Assembly (NCBI GenBank): GCA_021108275.1
Contig: JAIORD010000044.1
Coordinates: forward strand, 1 to 64,000
Reading direction: 5' to 3'
Length of the DNA stretch: 64,000 nt
DNA from: Methanococcoides sp.
GTDB lineage: Archaea > Halobacteriota > Methanosarcinia > Methanosarcinales > Methanosarcinaceae
Shown here piece after piece: positions 19,113 through 29,211 of this stretch. The position numbers were made by a program, and so were the translations under genes. Every line of letters begins with the position of its first letter. Within the stretch, counting starts at the first letter, position 1. Under the pieces are notes generated by a model. It searched no databases. It saw only the letters and a list, made by a program, of their open reading frames with translations, and was not told the origin of the DNA.

Positions 19113-19808
19113 ATGACTATCGCCATCATTCAATTTGGTGGAAGCAATTGCGATCTTGATGTTCTGCATGTACTGGAAGATGTTGTCGGAACAGATGCAG
19201 AACTTGTCTGGTACAAGGAACACGACCTTGATAAGTACGAAGCTGCAATTATCCCCGGAGGATTCTCCTACGGCGACTACCTGCGCGCAGGTGCTATCGC
19301 ATCAAGGACACCTATTATGGACTCCATCAAGAAGATGGCAGATGAAGGAAAGCCTATAATGGGAATTTGCAACGGTTTCCAGATACTCACTGAATCAGGT
19401 CTTCTGGATGGAGCACTTACCACCAACGAATACCCAAAGTTCAGATGTGAATGGACGAACTTGAGGGTCGAGACGAACGATTCACCTTTTACATCCGCAT
19501 TCAAGAAAGGCGAGGTCATCCGCATACCCATAGCCCACATGGAAGGTAATTTCTACGCAGATGAAGCAACCCTTTCGAACATGGAAGACAATGATCTCGT
19601 AGCGTTCAGATATGTTGACAGCGAAGGTCATGTGACCGAAGAAGTAAACCCCAATGGTTCACAGGAGAACATTGCAGGGACACTCAGCGGCAACAGAAAT
19701 GTAATGGGTCTGATGCCACACCCTGAAAGGGCATCTGAAGAAGTCCTCGGCTCCAATGATGGGATCAGGATGTTCAAGTCAATGGTAGAGTATATTTCAA
19801 GCAGGTGA
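19113..19808 (+). CDS. purQ: Phosphoribosylformylglycinamidine synthase glutaminase PurQ
   Basis: The 231-residue class I glutamine amidotransferase supplies ammonia to PurL. It contains IIPGGFSYGDYLRAGAIA, the nucleophile elbow GICNGFQIL with its Cys, and the C-terminal LMPHPERA holding the catalytic His/Glu pair. It is translated directly after purS with no gap. PurL is not in the window. Confidence 0.97.
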   Translation: MTIAIIQFGGSNCDLDVLHVLEDVVGTDAELVWYKEHDLDKYEAAIIPGGFSYGDYLRAGAIASRTPIMDSIKKMADEGKPIMGICNGFQILTESGLLDGALTTNEYPKFRCEWTNLRVETNDSPFTSAFKKGEVIRIPIAHMEGNFYADEATLSNMEDNDLVAFRYVDSEGHVTEEVNPNGSQENIAGTLSGNRNVMGLMPHPERASEEVLGSNDGIRMFKSMVEYISSR

Positions 19809-19830
19809 AAGCCTGTTATACTCCCATTAT

Positions 19831-19849
19831 CTTTTTATTCTTTTTTTAT
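19831..19849 (+). terminator. T-rich terminator after purQ
   Basis: Two pyrimidine-rich runs (CTTTTTATTC and TTTTTTTATT) lie shortly after the purQ stop, typical of archaeal T-tract termination. There is no stem-loop. Confidence 0.5.
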
Positions 19850-19887
19850 TAATTTAATTCGACACTATCCATCTTCTATTGATCTTA

Positions 19888-20529
19888 TCATTGAATGAAC
19901 TTCTGTGCCGTTTTCCATGAATGCCTGACAATGTCGGGAAAAGAGCCATTCTCACGATACCATTCCTCAAGGAACTTCTTGGTCTTGGGATCTGATGGAT
20001 AGCCACTACCAATATCCACACCCATGTCCACCTTTATCTGCTCGATAAGTTCATCACGCCTTACCTTTGCCAATATAGATGCCGCTGAAACAACTGGATA
20101 TAGATCGTCTGCCCTATGTTTTGAGATGACTTCCGGAGCTGATATATCCGGATGCTTTTCCATATAATTATCAAGAAGACGCTTTCCAAAACGTTCCTCC
20201 TTCACATCTGCTGCATCCGCATATATCTTGTCAGAAGGAAGTTCCTCGATGACCGAACCAAAAGCAAGTACCATGATATCGTTCATGCTCATCAGTTTTC
20301 GAAGCTCATCGATCTGATTCGGAGATACCTCATAAACGAACCACCCATCCGCATATTTCTTTATCTGGGCGGCAAGCTGCACCCTTCTTTTCGGGGAAAG
20401 CTTCTTGGAGTCCGCAACTCCAAGATTTTTCAGAGCATTGCTTCTGTCCTCATCGATCCTCACACCGCCTATGCACATCGGCCCGATGACCGGACCTTTT
20501 CCTGCTTCATCAATTCCCAGTATCTTCAT
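19888..20529 (-). CDS. rnhB: Ribonuclease HII
   Basis: From ATG 20529 the protein is 213 residues. It removes RNA from RNA-DNA hybrids and single ribonucleotides from DNA. Motifs are MKILGIDEAGKGPVIGPM (catalytic Asp and Glu), DSKKLSPKRR, YADAADV, and HRADDLYPVVSAASILAKV. A longer frame to 20574 adds residues that do not resemble the family. The gene follows the pilus membrane-protein gene on the same strand. Confidence 0.96.
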   Translation of the reverse strand: MKILGIDEAGKGPVIGPMCIGGVRIDEDRSNALKNLGVADSKKLSPKRRVQLAAQIKKYADGWFVYEVSPNQIDELRKLMSMNDIMVLAFGSVIEELPSDKIYADAADVKEERFGKRLLDNYMEKHPDISAPEVISKHRADDLYPVVSAASILAKVRRDELIEQIKVDMGVDIGSGYPSDPKTKKFLEEWYRENGSFPDIVRHSWKTAQKFIQ

Positions 20530-20574
20530 TGAGATCTTCCTTGATATGATCACCATTATCATAGAGTATACCAC

Positions 20575-22725
20575 TCATACGAACACAGTAAATATAAGGT
20601 AGCCGATTCCCATCATTATAATTGAATGCTTAAGACCGGACATTACACTGCCTTCCCCCATAGTACCTGCCATAAGTCCTGAGCTTAGACCCTGAATAAG
20701 AGAAGCATGCATAAACAGACTTATGTATGCATCAAGATTGAAACTGCTTAAAAAACCTCCGGCCCCACCGGATTCTGCCATCTTTTCCCCAGCAGCCGCC
20801 ATCTCCGCCAGAAATGTCGTAGAAATAACATAGATAACACCTACGAATACCATGAAGGAAATATAGATGATCACAATATAGATCATCATGCCCATGGCAC
20901 GTTCACGTTTCATTGACTGTTCGGAAGCCGCATCGTGAGCCGCTACCAGAAGCACTTCGCCAACATCACCACTTGATTCATTGGCTTTTGTGATAAGCGT
21001 TAATGACCGTGCAATTACCTGTGTCCGAAGCCTGTTGGCAAATCTTATAAGAGAATCATTGACATTCATTCCCCATGAGATGTCTGCCCAGATCATCCGG
21101 ATCTCATTTCCAAGATGGCCGGATTTTGAATTTGCCATCAGCTTGATAGAATCCCGAAGTGTCATCCCGGATTCATTGGTACTTGCGAGCTTCTTCAAAA
21201 GATCGGGGAAATTCCTTTCAAGATGCTTTTTCTTACGGGACCTTATCTCATGGAAAAGGGCCATTGGTATCATAACAATGAACAGTGTGAGCACGATATA
21301 GTCATCAATGAATCCAACCTTTTGTGCTGTTGTCCCGAGACTATCAAGATTGGACCAATAGGGTATGACAAGAACAAGAATTGCAACAGGAATTGTAACA
21401 GCAAGAGAATATAACGGATTGCTCATTACTATATCGAAAGGGTTTTTCAGGAATTTCCTGACAGAAAGCGATCTTTTGGCTTTCGCAAAGTTCAGATAGT
21501 ATTCTCTATTACGCACAATTTCTTCAGGTTCATTGATGAGTTCTCCTGCTTCATCATAAACCGGTTCCAGATATGAAGGAAGATCAGGAATCCCGTGGTA
21601 AAGTATGGTTCGGGTAGGCAAGAGTTCAGGTTCACCCATTTCGCTCGGAGTTATGATACTGATCATGACCACGAACATAAGAGAACCTATAGGTAAAACA
21701 GCATATATGATAGCATAGACCATGACCTCCGAACCGGAACCCATGACCGCCATCATGACGCCCATGATTATAATGAACAGTGGACCAGCAACGAATGCGG
21801 TCACATACGACTCCGCAAGTAGTCCAAGGGTCTCCAAAAACCCTTTCTCGTCGATAACTGTTTTTTGAAGATACTGTTCGGCTTTATCTTGGAAATAGCG
21901 CGGAATGCTGCCACCACTATCGATAATTGTAATAAGATTATCCATTAGTTCCTTGAATCTATCAGAAGGGGATCTCTCACTTATGTTCGAGATCGCGGTC
22001 TTCATGTCATGTCCGAAATAATCCATTTCGCGGATAATGGCATTAATCTCATTCGAAACTTCCCCATAGGTACTGCCTGAGCGGGAAAGCAACCTGAACA
22101 CCTCGATTATGTTCATGCCACCTTTGCTAAGTGCATACATGAAAGTGACTGCATACGGAAGCTGCCTGTCAATATTGCCCTTTCTTTCACCAGCCTGAAA
22201 CCTGGGATAAAGCATGAACAGACCATATATCCCACCACCAAGTGAAGCGGCAAAGAAGACCGTTACCAGAAGACCTACGAATATACTCCTGAATTGGAAT
22301 ATCCATGCACTTGATTCAGAAAATTCCAGTTTTGTCATGGATTCCGGCAATCCGACCACATAGATAGAGATATACGCAATAAAAATACCTATTATCAGAC
22401 CGAACACGCAACTTAGCAAAGAATAGAATATTGCGTTTGAGACATACACCTCATAAGATAAGGGAATTCTGGCCTGGAAAAGGTGTAACTGAAGATTTTC
22501 ATACTTATCTTTCCTCTCCTGGACATAATCACCAAGCAATGCAAAAGGTATTTTTTTGAGGAGATTTAAATATGCACTGGTCTTCTCTTTGGAATAACTT
22601 GTATCGTCAGCACTGTCAGAGAACTTGCTTTTTAGCTTTGCAAGTAACGACGTCTTCTCAACAATGGAAGAATCCAGGGCTTCACCATGCTCATTCTTTT
22701 TTTCCAAAGAGTTGTTTTCTGTCAC
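20575..22725 (-). CDS. Archaeal type IV pilus/T2SS-F membrane protein (TadC/FlaJ-like)
   Basis: The 716-residue polytopic protein has two T2SSF domains, around residues 180-330 and 510-650, each with TM helices. Recognisable pieces are LPYAVTFMYALSKGGMNIIE and FPDLLKKLASTNESGMTLRD. It is the inner-membrane platform of archaeal type IV pili or related secretion machines and works with the ATPase encoded immediately upstream (17-bp gap). No pilin gene is nearby, so pilins are presumably encoded elsewhere. Double-domain TadC proteins are common in methanogens. Confidence 0.88.
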   Translation of the reverse strand: MTENNSLEKKNEHGEALDSSIVEKTSLLAKLKSKFSDSADDTSYSKEKTSAYLNLLKKIPFALLGDYVQERKDKYENLQLHLFQARIPLSYEVYVSNAIFYSLLSCVFGLIIGIFIAYISIYVVGLPESMTKLEFSESSAWIFQFRSIFVGLLVTVFFAASLGGGIYGLFMLYPRFQAGERKGNIDRQLPYAVTFMYALSKGGMNIIEVFRLLSRSGSTYGEVSNEINAIIREMDYFGHDMKTAISNISERSPSDRFKELMDNLITIIDSGGSIPRYFQDKAEQYLQKTVIDEKGFLETLGLLAESYVTAFVAGPLFIIIMGVMMAVMGSGSEVMVYAIIYAVLPIGSLMFVVMISIITPSEMGEPELLPTRTILYHGIPDLPSYLEPVYDEAGELINEPEEIVRNREYYLNFAKAKRSLSVRKFLKNPFDIVMSNPLYSLAVTIPVAILVLVIPYWSNLDSLGTTAQKVGFIDDYIVLTLFIVMIPMALFHEIRSRKKKHLERNFPDLLKKLASTNESGMTLRDSIKLMANSKSGHLGNEIRMIWADISWGMNVNDSLIRFANRLRTQVIARSLTLITKANESSGDVGEVLLVAAHDAASEQSMKRERAMGMMIYIVIIYISFMVFVGVIYVISTTFLAEMAAAGEKMAESGGAGGFLSSFNLDAYISLFMHASLIQGLSSGLMAGTMGEGSVMSGLKHSIIMMGIGYLIFTVFV

Positions 22726-22742
22726 TTTAGCACCCCTAAGGC

Positions 22743-25067
22743 TCAGAGCAGATCTAATTCTTTCATGATCTTTTCCGGATTGGATTGATATGTATTGATT
22801 ATGGTCGATATCTGTTTGAAATCATTGAGACCTTTATCAACCATATATTCAAGGACACGCTGGCGGTTCCTTAGCTCATTATTGACATCCATAGCATTCC
22901 AACCCCTGTGAATACGTATATCCAGGAGGGCTTTTGATTCACCAGTTCTGTGGAAACTATCGGTATTCGAATCCCATACAAACACGTCATTAGTCCTGAT
23001 ATTATGCGTATTAGAATCGATATCGACGATCTCTACAAGTTTCAGATTTCTTCTGACACGTTTACCATTTGAATAGGTCTGTGCCTGAATGCACATTATA
23101 TCGAGTGCCTGTATCATGTTACGCGGAACACTGATAGGCGGATTTTCCAGTCTGTGGATTGCAGATGGAACTGAATCCGCATGCATTGTCGAAAATGTGG
23201 TATGGCCTGTGGACATGGCCTGGAAAAGAGTAAGTGCTTCCTTACCTCGAACTTCACCCACAAGAAGATATTCAGGACGCTGACGGAGCGCAGCCTTCAA
23301 AAGATCGTACATGTCCACTGCACCTCTTTCATCCGCTGTGAACGAATCCCTTGTTACACCCGGTATCCAGTTTGGGTGTGGTAACTTCAATTCCCTAGTA
23401 TCTTCAAGGGAGATTATCTTCGCTTTTTCAGGAATGAAAAGAGAAACTGCATTCAGTGAGGACGTCTTTCCTGAGGCGGTACCACCTGCATAGATAAGGC
23501 TCTTATTGTTCTCTATACATAGCCAGAGATATGCCATAGATTCCGGTGAAAAAGTGCCCCATTTCAGAAGGTCTACAGGGGTTATTGGCACTTCATTGAA
23601 CTTTCTTATAGTAAAAGTGCTGCCGTGGGTAGTAACACTCTTACCCAGCGTCATTTGTATCCTTGAACCGTCCGGCATGGTAGCATCCACCATCGGATCA
23701 GCAACAGAGATGTGTTTGCCGCTCCTCTGTGCAAGCTGTATTATAAAAGAGTTCAATTCCTCTTCATCAAAAACAATGTTTGTAGCAATATTCTGATAAT
23801 TTTTATGATACAGGAATATAGGTTTGCTGTGACCATTGCCCGAAATATCCTCAAGGGAATCATCGTTCATCAAAGGATCGATCTTACCAAAATTTATGAA
23901 ATCACGTCTGGTGTAATAGAAGATCTTTTCGAGCATAGCAGGAGTTATACCTATAGCATAATCCTTGATTATATCCCTTATTTCCCTCTCAATGACCTCT
24001 TCTTTGTCATCATCCTCATCGATTTTTTCTATAAGAAGTTTATTCCGCAGCCTATCCTGCACCTCGGCCAGGAACACGGTCTCAAAATCAGACATTGGAG
24101 GCTCAACAGCATAATAAAGATGGTTATTACTATCTTCGTTGTAAAGGATAACAATGAAAACATAAGGTTCATTGACCCAGTAACGATTAACTTCCTCATA
24201 GTTCTCAATGCCATCAAAATAGGAAAGCATCCCATGTATTTCGGGGTCATATGCTTCGATCACTTCATTTTCACGAGAGAAAAGATTTTTGATCTTCTGA
24301 ATAAATCCGATATTTTCAGCAGAAACACGTTCTGATTTGGCATCTGCAGACTGCTCAACAAGTGCTTCTTCAGTCCCTTCAGCAAGTTGTTCATCACATA
24401 TTTTGTTGGACTGCTTTTCAGCGTTTTCATCCATATCAAAGCTCTCATCTTTGACATCAGAAGCATTTGCCTCCGAATTCACTGTTGTGAGTGAAATTGT
24501 CTCTTCTGGAGGTGATACGATCGGGTCAATATTATCATATTCAACCACACCAGGCACCCATTCTTCTGTAGGATCATGGGCAGAAAGATTAGGATTAGCA
24601 AATTTATCGGACCTTGGCAGAAGTATTCCGAATTCGTCTTCCATCTCTTTATCGTCGGAAGTTTCCGGAATATTCACAGGATACGAGTTCTTCCTACCGC
24701 GTGGTCTCAGTATAACAGCATCAAGGTCTTCTTTTTCAATATCCATACCTGATATAGGTTTGAATATCTTTGGCTCTTCAAAAGCAAACCGATCAAGAGT
24801 TGATGAAGGAGACGCGGTTTCGGGTTTAAAGACCTCTGGCTCTTCATGGTTGGAAGAGGGGTGTGAAAAAGTCTCGTTTCCATTTTTCTGAGCTATTTCT
24901 TTTGTGCTCAAAACCTGAAGTCCTGACAAACTCTCTTCCGTATCATTTATAAGATCAGGATCGTTTTTAACAGCAGGCTTCAGATCGGCATCGATTCCAT
25001 CATCCAATCTAGATTCGTCTGTTCTTTTTTCTGTCATTTTGACCATCATTACACCGCAATGGTTCAT
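22743..25067 (-). CDS. Type II/IV secretion ATPase (archaeal PilT/GspE/TadA-like)
   Basis: The 774-residue protein has a roughly 270-residue acidic, low-complexity N-terminal extension. The ATPase core follows, with Walker A YAGGTASGKTSSLNA, a degenerate Walker B EYLLVGEVRGKEAL, and His-box TGHTTFSTMHADS. It powers assembly of an archaeal pilus with the TadC-like protein encoded downstream. The true start may be the internal MTEKRTDE (residue 11). The long acidic extension is unusual in length and may bind partners. Confidence 0.9.
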   Translation of the reverse strand: MNHCGVMMVKMTEKRTDESRLDDGIDADLKPAVKNDPDLINDTEESLSGLQVLSTKEIAQKNGNETFSHPSSNHEEPEVFKPETASPSSTLDRFAFEEPKIFKPISGMDIEKEDLDAVILRPRGRKNSYPVNIPETSDDKEMEDEFGILLPRSDKFANPNLSAHDPTEEWVPGVVEYDNIDPIVSPPEETISLTTVNSEANASDVKDESFDMDENAEKQSNKICDEQLAEGTEEALVEQSADAKSERVSAENIGFIQKIKNLFSRENEVIEAYDPEIHGMLSYFDGIENYEEVNRYWVNEPYVFIVILYNEDSNNHLYYAVEPPMSDFETVFLAEVQDRLRNKLLIEKIDEDDDKEEVIEREIRDIIKDYAIGITPAMLEKIFYYTRRDFINFGKIDPLMNDDSLEDISGNGHSKPIFLYHKNYQNIATNIVFDEEELNSFIIQLAQRSGKHISVADPMVDATMPDGSRIQMTLGKSVTTHGSTFTIRKFNEVPITPVDLLKWGTFSPESMAYLWLCIENNKSLIYAGGTASGKTSSLNAVSLFIPEKAKIISLEDTRELKLPHPNWIPGVTRDSFTADERGAVDMYDLLKAALRQRPEYLLVGEVRGKEALTLFQAMSTGHTTFSTMHADSVPSAIHRLENPPISVPRNMIQALDIMCIQAQTYSNGKRVRRNLKLVEIVDIDSNTHNIRTNDVFVWDSNTDSFHRTGESKALLDIRIHRGWNAMDVNNELRNRQRVLEYMVDKGLNDFKQISTIINTYQSNPEKIMKELDLL

Positions 25068-25268
25068 ATGGAGCCAATACCAGAGATATGGCGACCACTA
25101 TACTCATTATTATAATTATGATTACTTATTATTATACTTATTGATGTTGATTTGCTTAATATAATGAAAAGTAATGAAAAATATTAAATCTAAAGCTATA
25201 CATGTTCGTTCTATTATCGGTTCAAATTGCAATCTGGTCATGAATAGATGACCATGGAGATATCCCCC

Positions 25269-26891
25269 ATGCCAATAATTACCTTACAATACGAGGATCT
25301 GGAATCACTCACTAAAGCAGACAAGGATACGATCATAGACCGCGTGCCAATGATAGGCGCGGATATCGAGCGTATTGAAAAGGAATCCATAGACATCGAG
25401 TTCTTCCCTGACCGACCTGATCTTTACAGTGTCGAGGGAGTAGCAAGAGCAATGAGAGGTTTTATGAACATCGAGACCGGCCTTTGTCAATATGATGTAA
25501 CGCCATCTGATGTCCATATAAAACTCGAAGAAGGAATAAAGGATGTAAGACCGGTTATAGGATGCGCTATTGTCAGGGGTATCAATTTCACATCCAGCTC
25601 CATCAAGTCATTGATGGACCTGCAGGAAGACCTGCACTGGGGCCTTGGAAGGAACAGGAAGAAAGTGTCTATCGGGGTTCACGATATGACAAATCTTAAA
25701 CCACCTTTCAAATATCAGGCGGTCAGCCCGGACTTCGAGTTCGTGCCCCTTGATTTTATTGAGCCAATGACAATGGATGAGATACTCGAAAAGCATCCTA
25801 AAGGCGTTCGCTTTGCAAAAATCCTCGAAGGAATGGAGAAATATCCTCTGATAACTGATTCTGAAGGGAACGTCCTTTCATTCCCACCGATCATCAATGG
25901 AACCCTTACACGAGTTGAGGAAAGCACTACAGACCTTTTCATTGATGTCACAGGTCTTGGAGATGCAGTATATACCTCACTTAGTATCGTTGTTAGCGCA
26001 CTTGCTGAGAGGGGCGGAAAGATAGAGTCAGTAAAGGTAGTCTATCCTGACGGGACCGAGAAGGTCACACCGGACATGACACCAAGAACTCTCAAAGTAC
26101 CTCGCTCAGATATAGATTCACTGATCGGCATAGAACTTACAGATAATGAGATCGTAAATGAACTGAAGAGAATGAGGTTCGATGCAAACGTCCTTGAGGA
26201 TGGCGAACTGTTCGAGATAAGCGTTCCAACCTACAGAGCTGATATCCTTCATAATTATGACATCGTCGAGGATATTGCCATTGGATATGGCTTTGATAAG
26301 ATCAAAAGCAAATTCCCCAAAAGTGCGACCATTGGATGTGCACACCCTATCTCAATTACAAGAGGCATCATGCGTGAGATAATGGTGAGCCTTGGTTACT
26401 CCGAGGTCATGCCTTTCACCCTCACAAGTCAGAAGGTACATTTCGAATGGATGAACAGGGAAGAGACAGACGATGTGACCTTCGTACTTCATCCCATAAG
26501 CGAAGACCAGACAATGGTACGTACCACCATATTGCCGAACCTTATCGAGATATTTTCCCTGAACCAACACCATGAACTGCCACAGCGCCTCTTTGAAGTA
26601 GGAGAGGTAGTCGTTAATTCAAAGAACCGCCTACACCTCGCAGCAGCCTCGATACATGCCCAAGCTAACTTCACAGAGATAAGAGAGGTCCTTGATGCGG
26701 TCATGAGGGAACGCGATATCGAATACGAAGTAGTTGTATCAGATGACCCCGCATTTATCGAAGGCAGGCGTGCAGATATTCTTGTCAACGGCGAAAAGGT
26801 CGGAATGATGGGAGAACTCTATCCTGAAGTTATTACAAACTTCGGCCTTGGACAACCCATCGTTGGATTTGAGATCGACCTTACAGAATAA
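25269..26891 (+). CDS. pheT: Phenylalanyl-tRNA synthetase beta subunit
   Basis: From the ATG at 25269 ([12 protein letters not shown]), with GGAG nine bases upstream, the protein is 540 residues, the archaeal PheT length. Features are [20 protein letters not shown] in the B1 region, a central B3/B4-like domain, the B5 domain [17 protein letters not shown], and a C-terminal catalytic-like fold. It pairs with PheS (not in the window) to charge tRNA-Phe. A strong hairpin terminator follows. It is the last host gene before the tRNA and the integrated element. Confidence 0.96.
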   Translation: MPIITLQYEDLESLTKADKDTIIDRVPMIGADIERIEKESIDIEFFPDRPDLYSVEGVARAMRGFMNIETGLCQYDVTPSDVHIKLEEGIKDVRPVIGCAIVRGINFTSSSIKSLMDLQEDLHWGLGRNRKKVSIGVHDMTNLKPPFKYQAVSPDFEFVPLDFIEPMTMDEILEKHPKGVRFAKILEGMEKYPLITDSEGNVLSFPPIINGTLTRVEESTTDLFIDVTGLGDAVYTSLSIVVSALAERGGKIESVKVVYPDGTEKVTPDMTPRTLKVPRSDIDSLIGIELTDNEIVNELKRMRFDANVLEDGELFEISVPTYRADILHNYDIVEDIAIGYGFDKIKSKFPKSATIGCAHPISITRGIMREIMVSLGYSEVMPFTLTSQKVHFEWMNREETDDVTFVLHPISEDQTMVRTTILPNLIEIFSLNQHHELPQRLFEVGEVVVNSKNRLHLAAASIHAQANFTEIREVLDAVMRERDIEYEVVVSDDPAFIEGRRADILVNGEKVGMMGELYPEVITNFGLGQPIVGFEIDLTE

Positions 26892-26902
26892 ATATATTTA
26901 GA

Positions 26903-26934
26903 TTCCCGGAAATATCCGGGAACAGTTCTTTTTT
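26903..26934 (+). terminator. pheT hairpin terminator
   Basis: TTCCCGGA and TCCGGGAA form a perfect 8-bp stem around loop AATA, followed within a few bases by TTCTTTTTT. Confidence 0.75.
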
Positions 26935-26975
26935 AATTGATATTGTAAAAACTTAAAACTCCGATAAAAGAGATA

Positions 26976-27071
26976 CGGGCCCGCCGCGATTCGAACGCGG
27001 GTCAATGGGTGTCTTCGCGGTATTTTACCACATCGAAGCCCATGAGGATGTCCTGGCTACCCTACGGGCCC
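26976..27071 (-). tRNA. tRNA-Arg (anticodon UCG) with 22-nt intron
   Basis: The minus strand folds as a tRNA: acceptor GGGCCCG/CGGGCCC, T arm CCGCG-UUCGAAU-CGCGG, anticodon stem AUGGG/CCCAU. The interrupted loop starts C-U-U-C-G-A, giving anticodon UCG after U33. A 22-nt intron lies at the canonical 37/38 site. It forms a bulge-helix-bulge: central helix CUUC/GAAG, 3-nt bulges GAU and ACA, inner hairpin GUGGUA/UACCGC. The discriminator is G and CCA is not encoded. The integrated element lies upstream of its 5' end, not at its 3' end. Confidence 0.9.
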
Positions 27072-27485
27072 TCTTTCAAAATTACGATGCTATCATTGTA
27101 ATTGTTACTATTAAAGCTAAGGTTACATCTTCACAATTACAACCAATAATTTATTTTCTAAACTGGCTATTTCTATTTATAATTTGCTAACAAAATATCA
27201 TACAACATAATAATAGATGAAGCTATTGACTAAATTTCACCACTCAACAAGCGAAATAAGCCCATCACAGCAATAAAATAAGGGCTCATTTATTGCTTTT
27301 TATCGTCTTATTGTACATCGAGTCCATCTAAGAAGAAAATGAATACACACCATATAGCTATGCCGATACTTTATATCATCGAGCTATCATTGATTACTGC
27401 TTGTTGAAATATTATAAGGAAGGGTATGCTACCCGTGTTGTGCAGAAGATGCTTAGTTATTTGATAATTAAATAGAGGAAATAAC
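27072..27485. other. Left end of integrated element, no clear gene
   Basis: This 414-bp gap holds the left 14-bp att repeat (27105-27118). It also has a hairpin AGCAATAAA/TTTATTGCT (27269-27297) followed by a T run. Around 27395-27475 there is a short coding-like stretch (YYKEGYATRVVQKMLSYL) that lacks a start and may be a remnant. Confidence 0.5.
27105..27118 (+). repeat. Putative attL, 14-bp direct repeat
   Basis: TTACTATTAAAGCT, identical to 63060-63073. It lies 34 bp upstream of the tRNA-Arg 5' end, possibly overlapping its promoter region. Confidence 0.65.
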
Positions 27486-27698
27486 ATGGCAACAAAAAAT
27501 TTAGACCCAAATAATCTTAGCCCTGAAGAAGATTGGATAGGAAATAATGCCGCCTTTAAATGTTTATTATGTGGCAATACTTTCATTGTTAGTGGTATGC
27601 TTCACAGAAACGGAAGAAAATGCACAAATTGCGGCAAATCTACTGGATATTGTAAAGGTGGCAAGAACTCTGGTGGTTCAGCTACTATTGAATGGTGA
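27486..27698 (+). CDS. Small zinc-ribbon protein
   Basis: A 70-residue protein with two CxxC pairs, CLLCGNTF and CTNCGKSTGYC, probably binding one zinc ion. A purine-rich AGAGGAAATAAC ribosome site precedes the ATG. No enzymatic domain. It may be a nucleic-acid-binding accessory protein of the element (inference). Confidence 0.62.
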   Translation: MATKNLDPNNLSPEEDWIGNNAAFKCLLCGNTFIVSGMLHRNGRKCTNCGKSTGYCKGGKNSGGSATIEW

Positions 27699-27729
27699 TG
27701 TTGTATTAAAAATGTTGAAAAGTTTATGA

Positions 27730-28926
27730 TTAATCATCAGCCAAGATAGCAACACATTCTTTTGGATTACATTTATTTTTATAACCGCAAGAAACCAGCA
27801 GTATAGGACAATATTTTGATTTGTCTTTTGTGCATAATTCATCAATTTTGTTATTTTCATTGAAGATACAAAAATCACACATTCCTTTTTCACACATTCT
27901 CGGAACAAAATCAAAAGTAACATCAAATGATTCAGGATAACCTTCATCAATCTCAGATTTCAATTTAGTATAGATTTCTCGTATGAAACGAGGGGATTCG
28001 TATTTATTCAAACTAGATAACATGGAGATGTTTTTAAACAAGCATTTTCTAAATTTAGAGTTATTGTTCCAAACATCACCTGGTAATTCCAATTCGGTTC
28101 TATCTAAATTATTCCACGTTTCAATTAAACTATCTTCTTTGATGTCCTTTAAACCGTTAATCATATAATTGCAGGTTTCATCATATTTTATGTAGTCACG
28201 TAAACTACACCACATTCTTTTTTGATTGAAAAGAATACCGTTCTTATTTTTCTTAAAATCTTCGAACTTCTGTTCAAACTTATCCTTGTTTCTAAGAATT
28301 CCCAAAACTTCAGATTTATTTTTTTCAATCTTTTTTAGCATTTCTTCATATTTTTCATACTCAGAAGCTTTGGGTTGTCCGATATTGTAGTATGCCAAAA
28401 GATGTAATGCAAAACCTATTCTTTTAACTAAAAAATCACCATCAAATTCACTAATAATTCTTGCAATGAACTGAATTATGTCTTTGTTGTATTCTTTTTC
28501 TTCAAGTATCATTAAAGTTTGAAGAATTGATTTGATATCAGATGGATAATATCTGGGAGTAAATGTTACAGAACCGTCATTTGAAATAAGTTCAAATTTT
28601 GTACCGTCATCCTTCCTTCGATGGATAAAACTATTTTCATTAAATGGATTAAACAAATCTGTAGTCACACACTCCTTTTGAGAATAGGAATGAACAATAT
28701 CTGAATATACGAATCCAGCTTTATCCCATATTTGAGAAAAGGGCATTTGTCTGTCACTAATGTAGCATAAAAAATGAGTTAGAATTTTTTCTGAATTCTT
28801 CAAATCATTTGATGAGAAGTTTATGAGGTTTGGATTATTATCATCTGGCTCAGATAGCCATCTATTTTTATCAAGCCATGCTATCTTTCTAAAAATATTA
28901 CTTATTTTTTCCTCATCTGAACCCAT
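27730..28926 (-). CDS. Unknown protein with C-terminal cysteine cluster
   Basis: A 398-residue protein I do not recognise. The body is mostly helical and charged. The last 60 residues contain CEKGMCDFC, then CTKDKSKYCPILLVSCGY and CNPKEC, about nine cysteines that could bind zinc or an Fe-S cluster. It is convergent with the small zinc-ribbon gene. On the same strand upstream lie the YgjP remnant and the Res gene of the restriction-modification operon, so a defence role is possible but not shown. Confidence 0.6.
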   Translation of the reverse strand: MGSDEEKISNIFRKIAWLDKNRWLSEPDDNNPNLINFSSNDLKNSEKILTHFLCYISDRQMPFSQIWDKAGFVYSDIVHSYSQKECVTTDLFNPFNENSFIHRRKDDGTKFELISNDGSVTFTPRYYPSDIKSILQTLMILEEKEYNKDIIQFIARIISEFDGDFLVKRIGFALHLLAYYNIGQPKASEYEKYEEMLKKIEKNKSEVLGILRNKDKFEQKFEDFKKNKNGILFNQKRMWCSLRDYIKYDETCNYMINGLKDIKEDSLIETWNNLDRTELELPGDVWNNNSKFRKCLFKNISMLSSLNKYESPRFIREIYTKLKSEIDEGYPESFDVTFDFVPRMCEKGMCDFCIFNENNKIDELCTKDKSKYCPILLVSCGYKNKCNPKECVAILADD

Positions 28927-29022
28927 TCCATCACCAAATTGAAATCATCAATCACTTTAATTAAATATATGTATGTTTTAAAGATAAACAAACTTGAGAT
29001 ATAAATTCCAAGGCCACATCCA

Positions 29023-29169
29023 TCAAACATTCAACAGCTTACCATTAACCCGCAACCATTCTTTCCTCTGCTCCTAATCAGGCAAGATGGTCTTTATGGA
29101 ATCCTAATACTCTTTTGAATGGTTCTTATGATTCAGGTGACACAGCTCATGAATCACTACGTAATAACG
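29023..29169 (-). pseudogene. Remnant of YgjP/DUF45-type metallopeptidase
   Basis: Reading through stops gives YYVVIHELCHLNHKNHSKEY, then DSIKTILPD, then EQRKEWLRVNGK. This is the HExxH zinc-peptidase C-terminus of the YgjP/DUF45 family that often accompanies restriction-modification genes. The N-terminal part is absent. Both internal stops are TAG (29104-29106 and 29074-29076), at positions where the family usually has Trp and Tyr. Because the fragment has no start and is truncated, I call it a pseudogene. Confidence 0.65.
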
Positions 29170-29211
29170 TTATTTTAAAAAATAAACATTATGATGAAAA
29201 AATAGCCCCCC

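Noticed and set aside
26892-26976. Integration at the tRNA-Arg 3' end
   Set aside because: The 3' end of the tRNA faces pheT. No repeat of its sequence occurs at the right boundary, whereas the 14-bp repeat upstream of the tRNA fits both ends.
27376-27477. Coding-like stretch IDYCLLKYYKEGYATRVVQK before the zinc-ribbon gene
   Set aside because: No start codon, very short and no family; kept only as a note in the intergenic entry.
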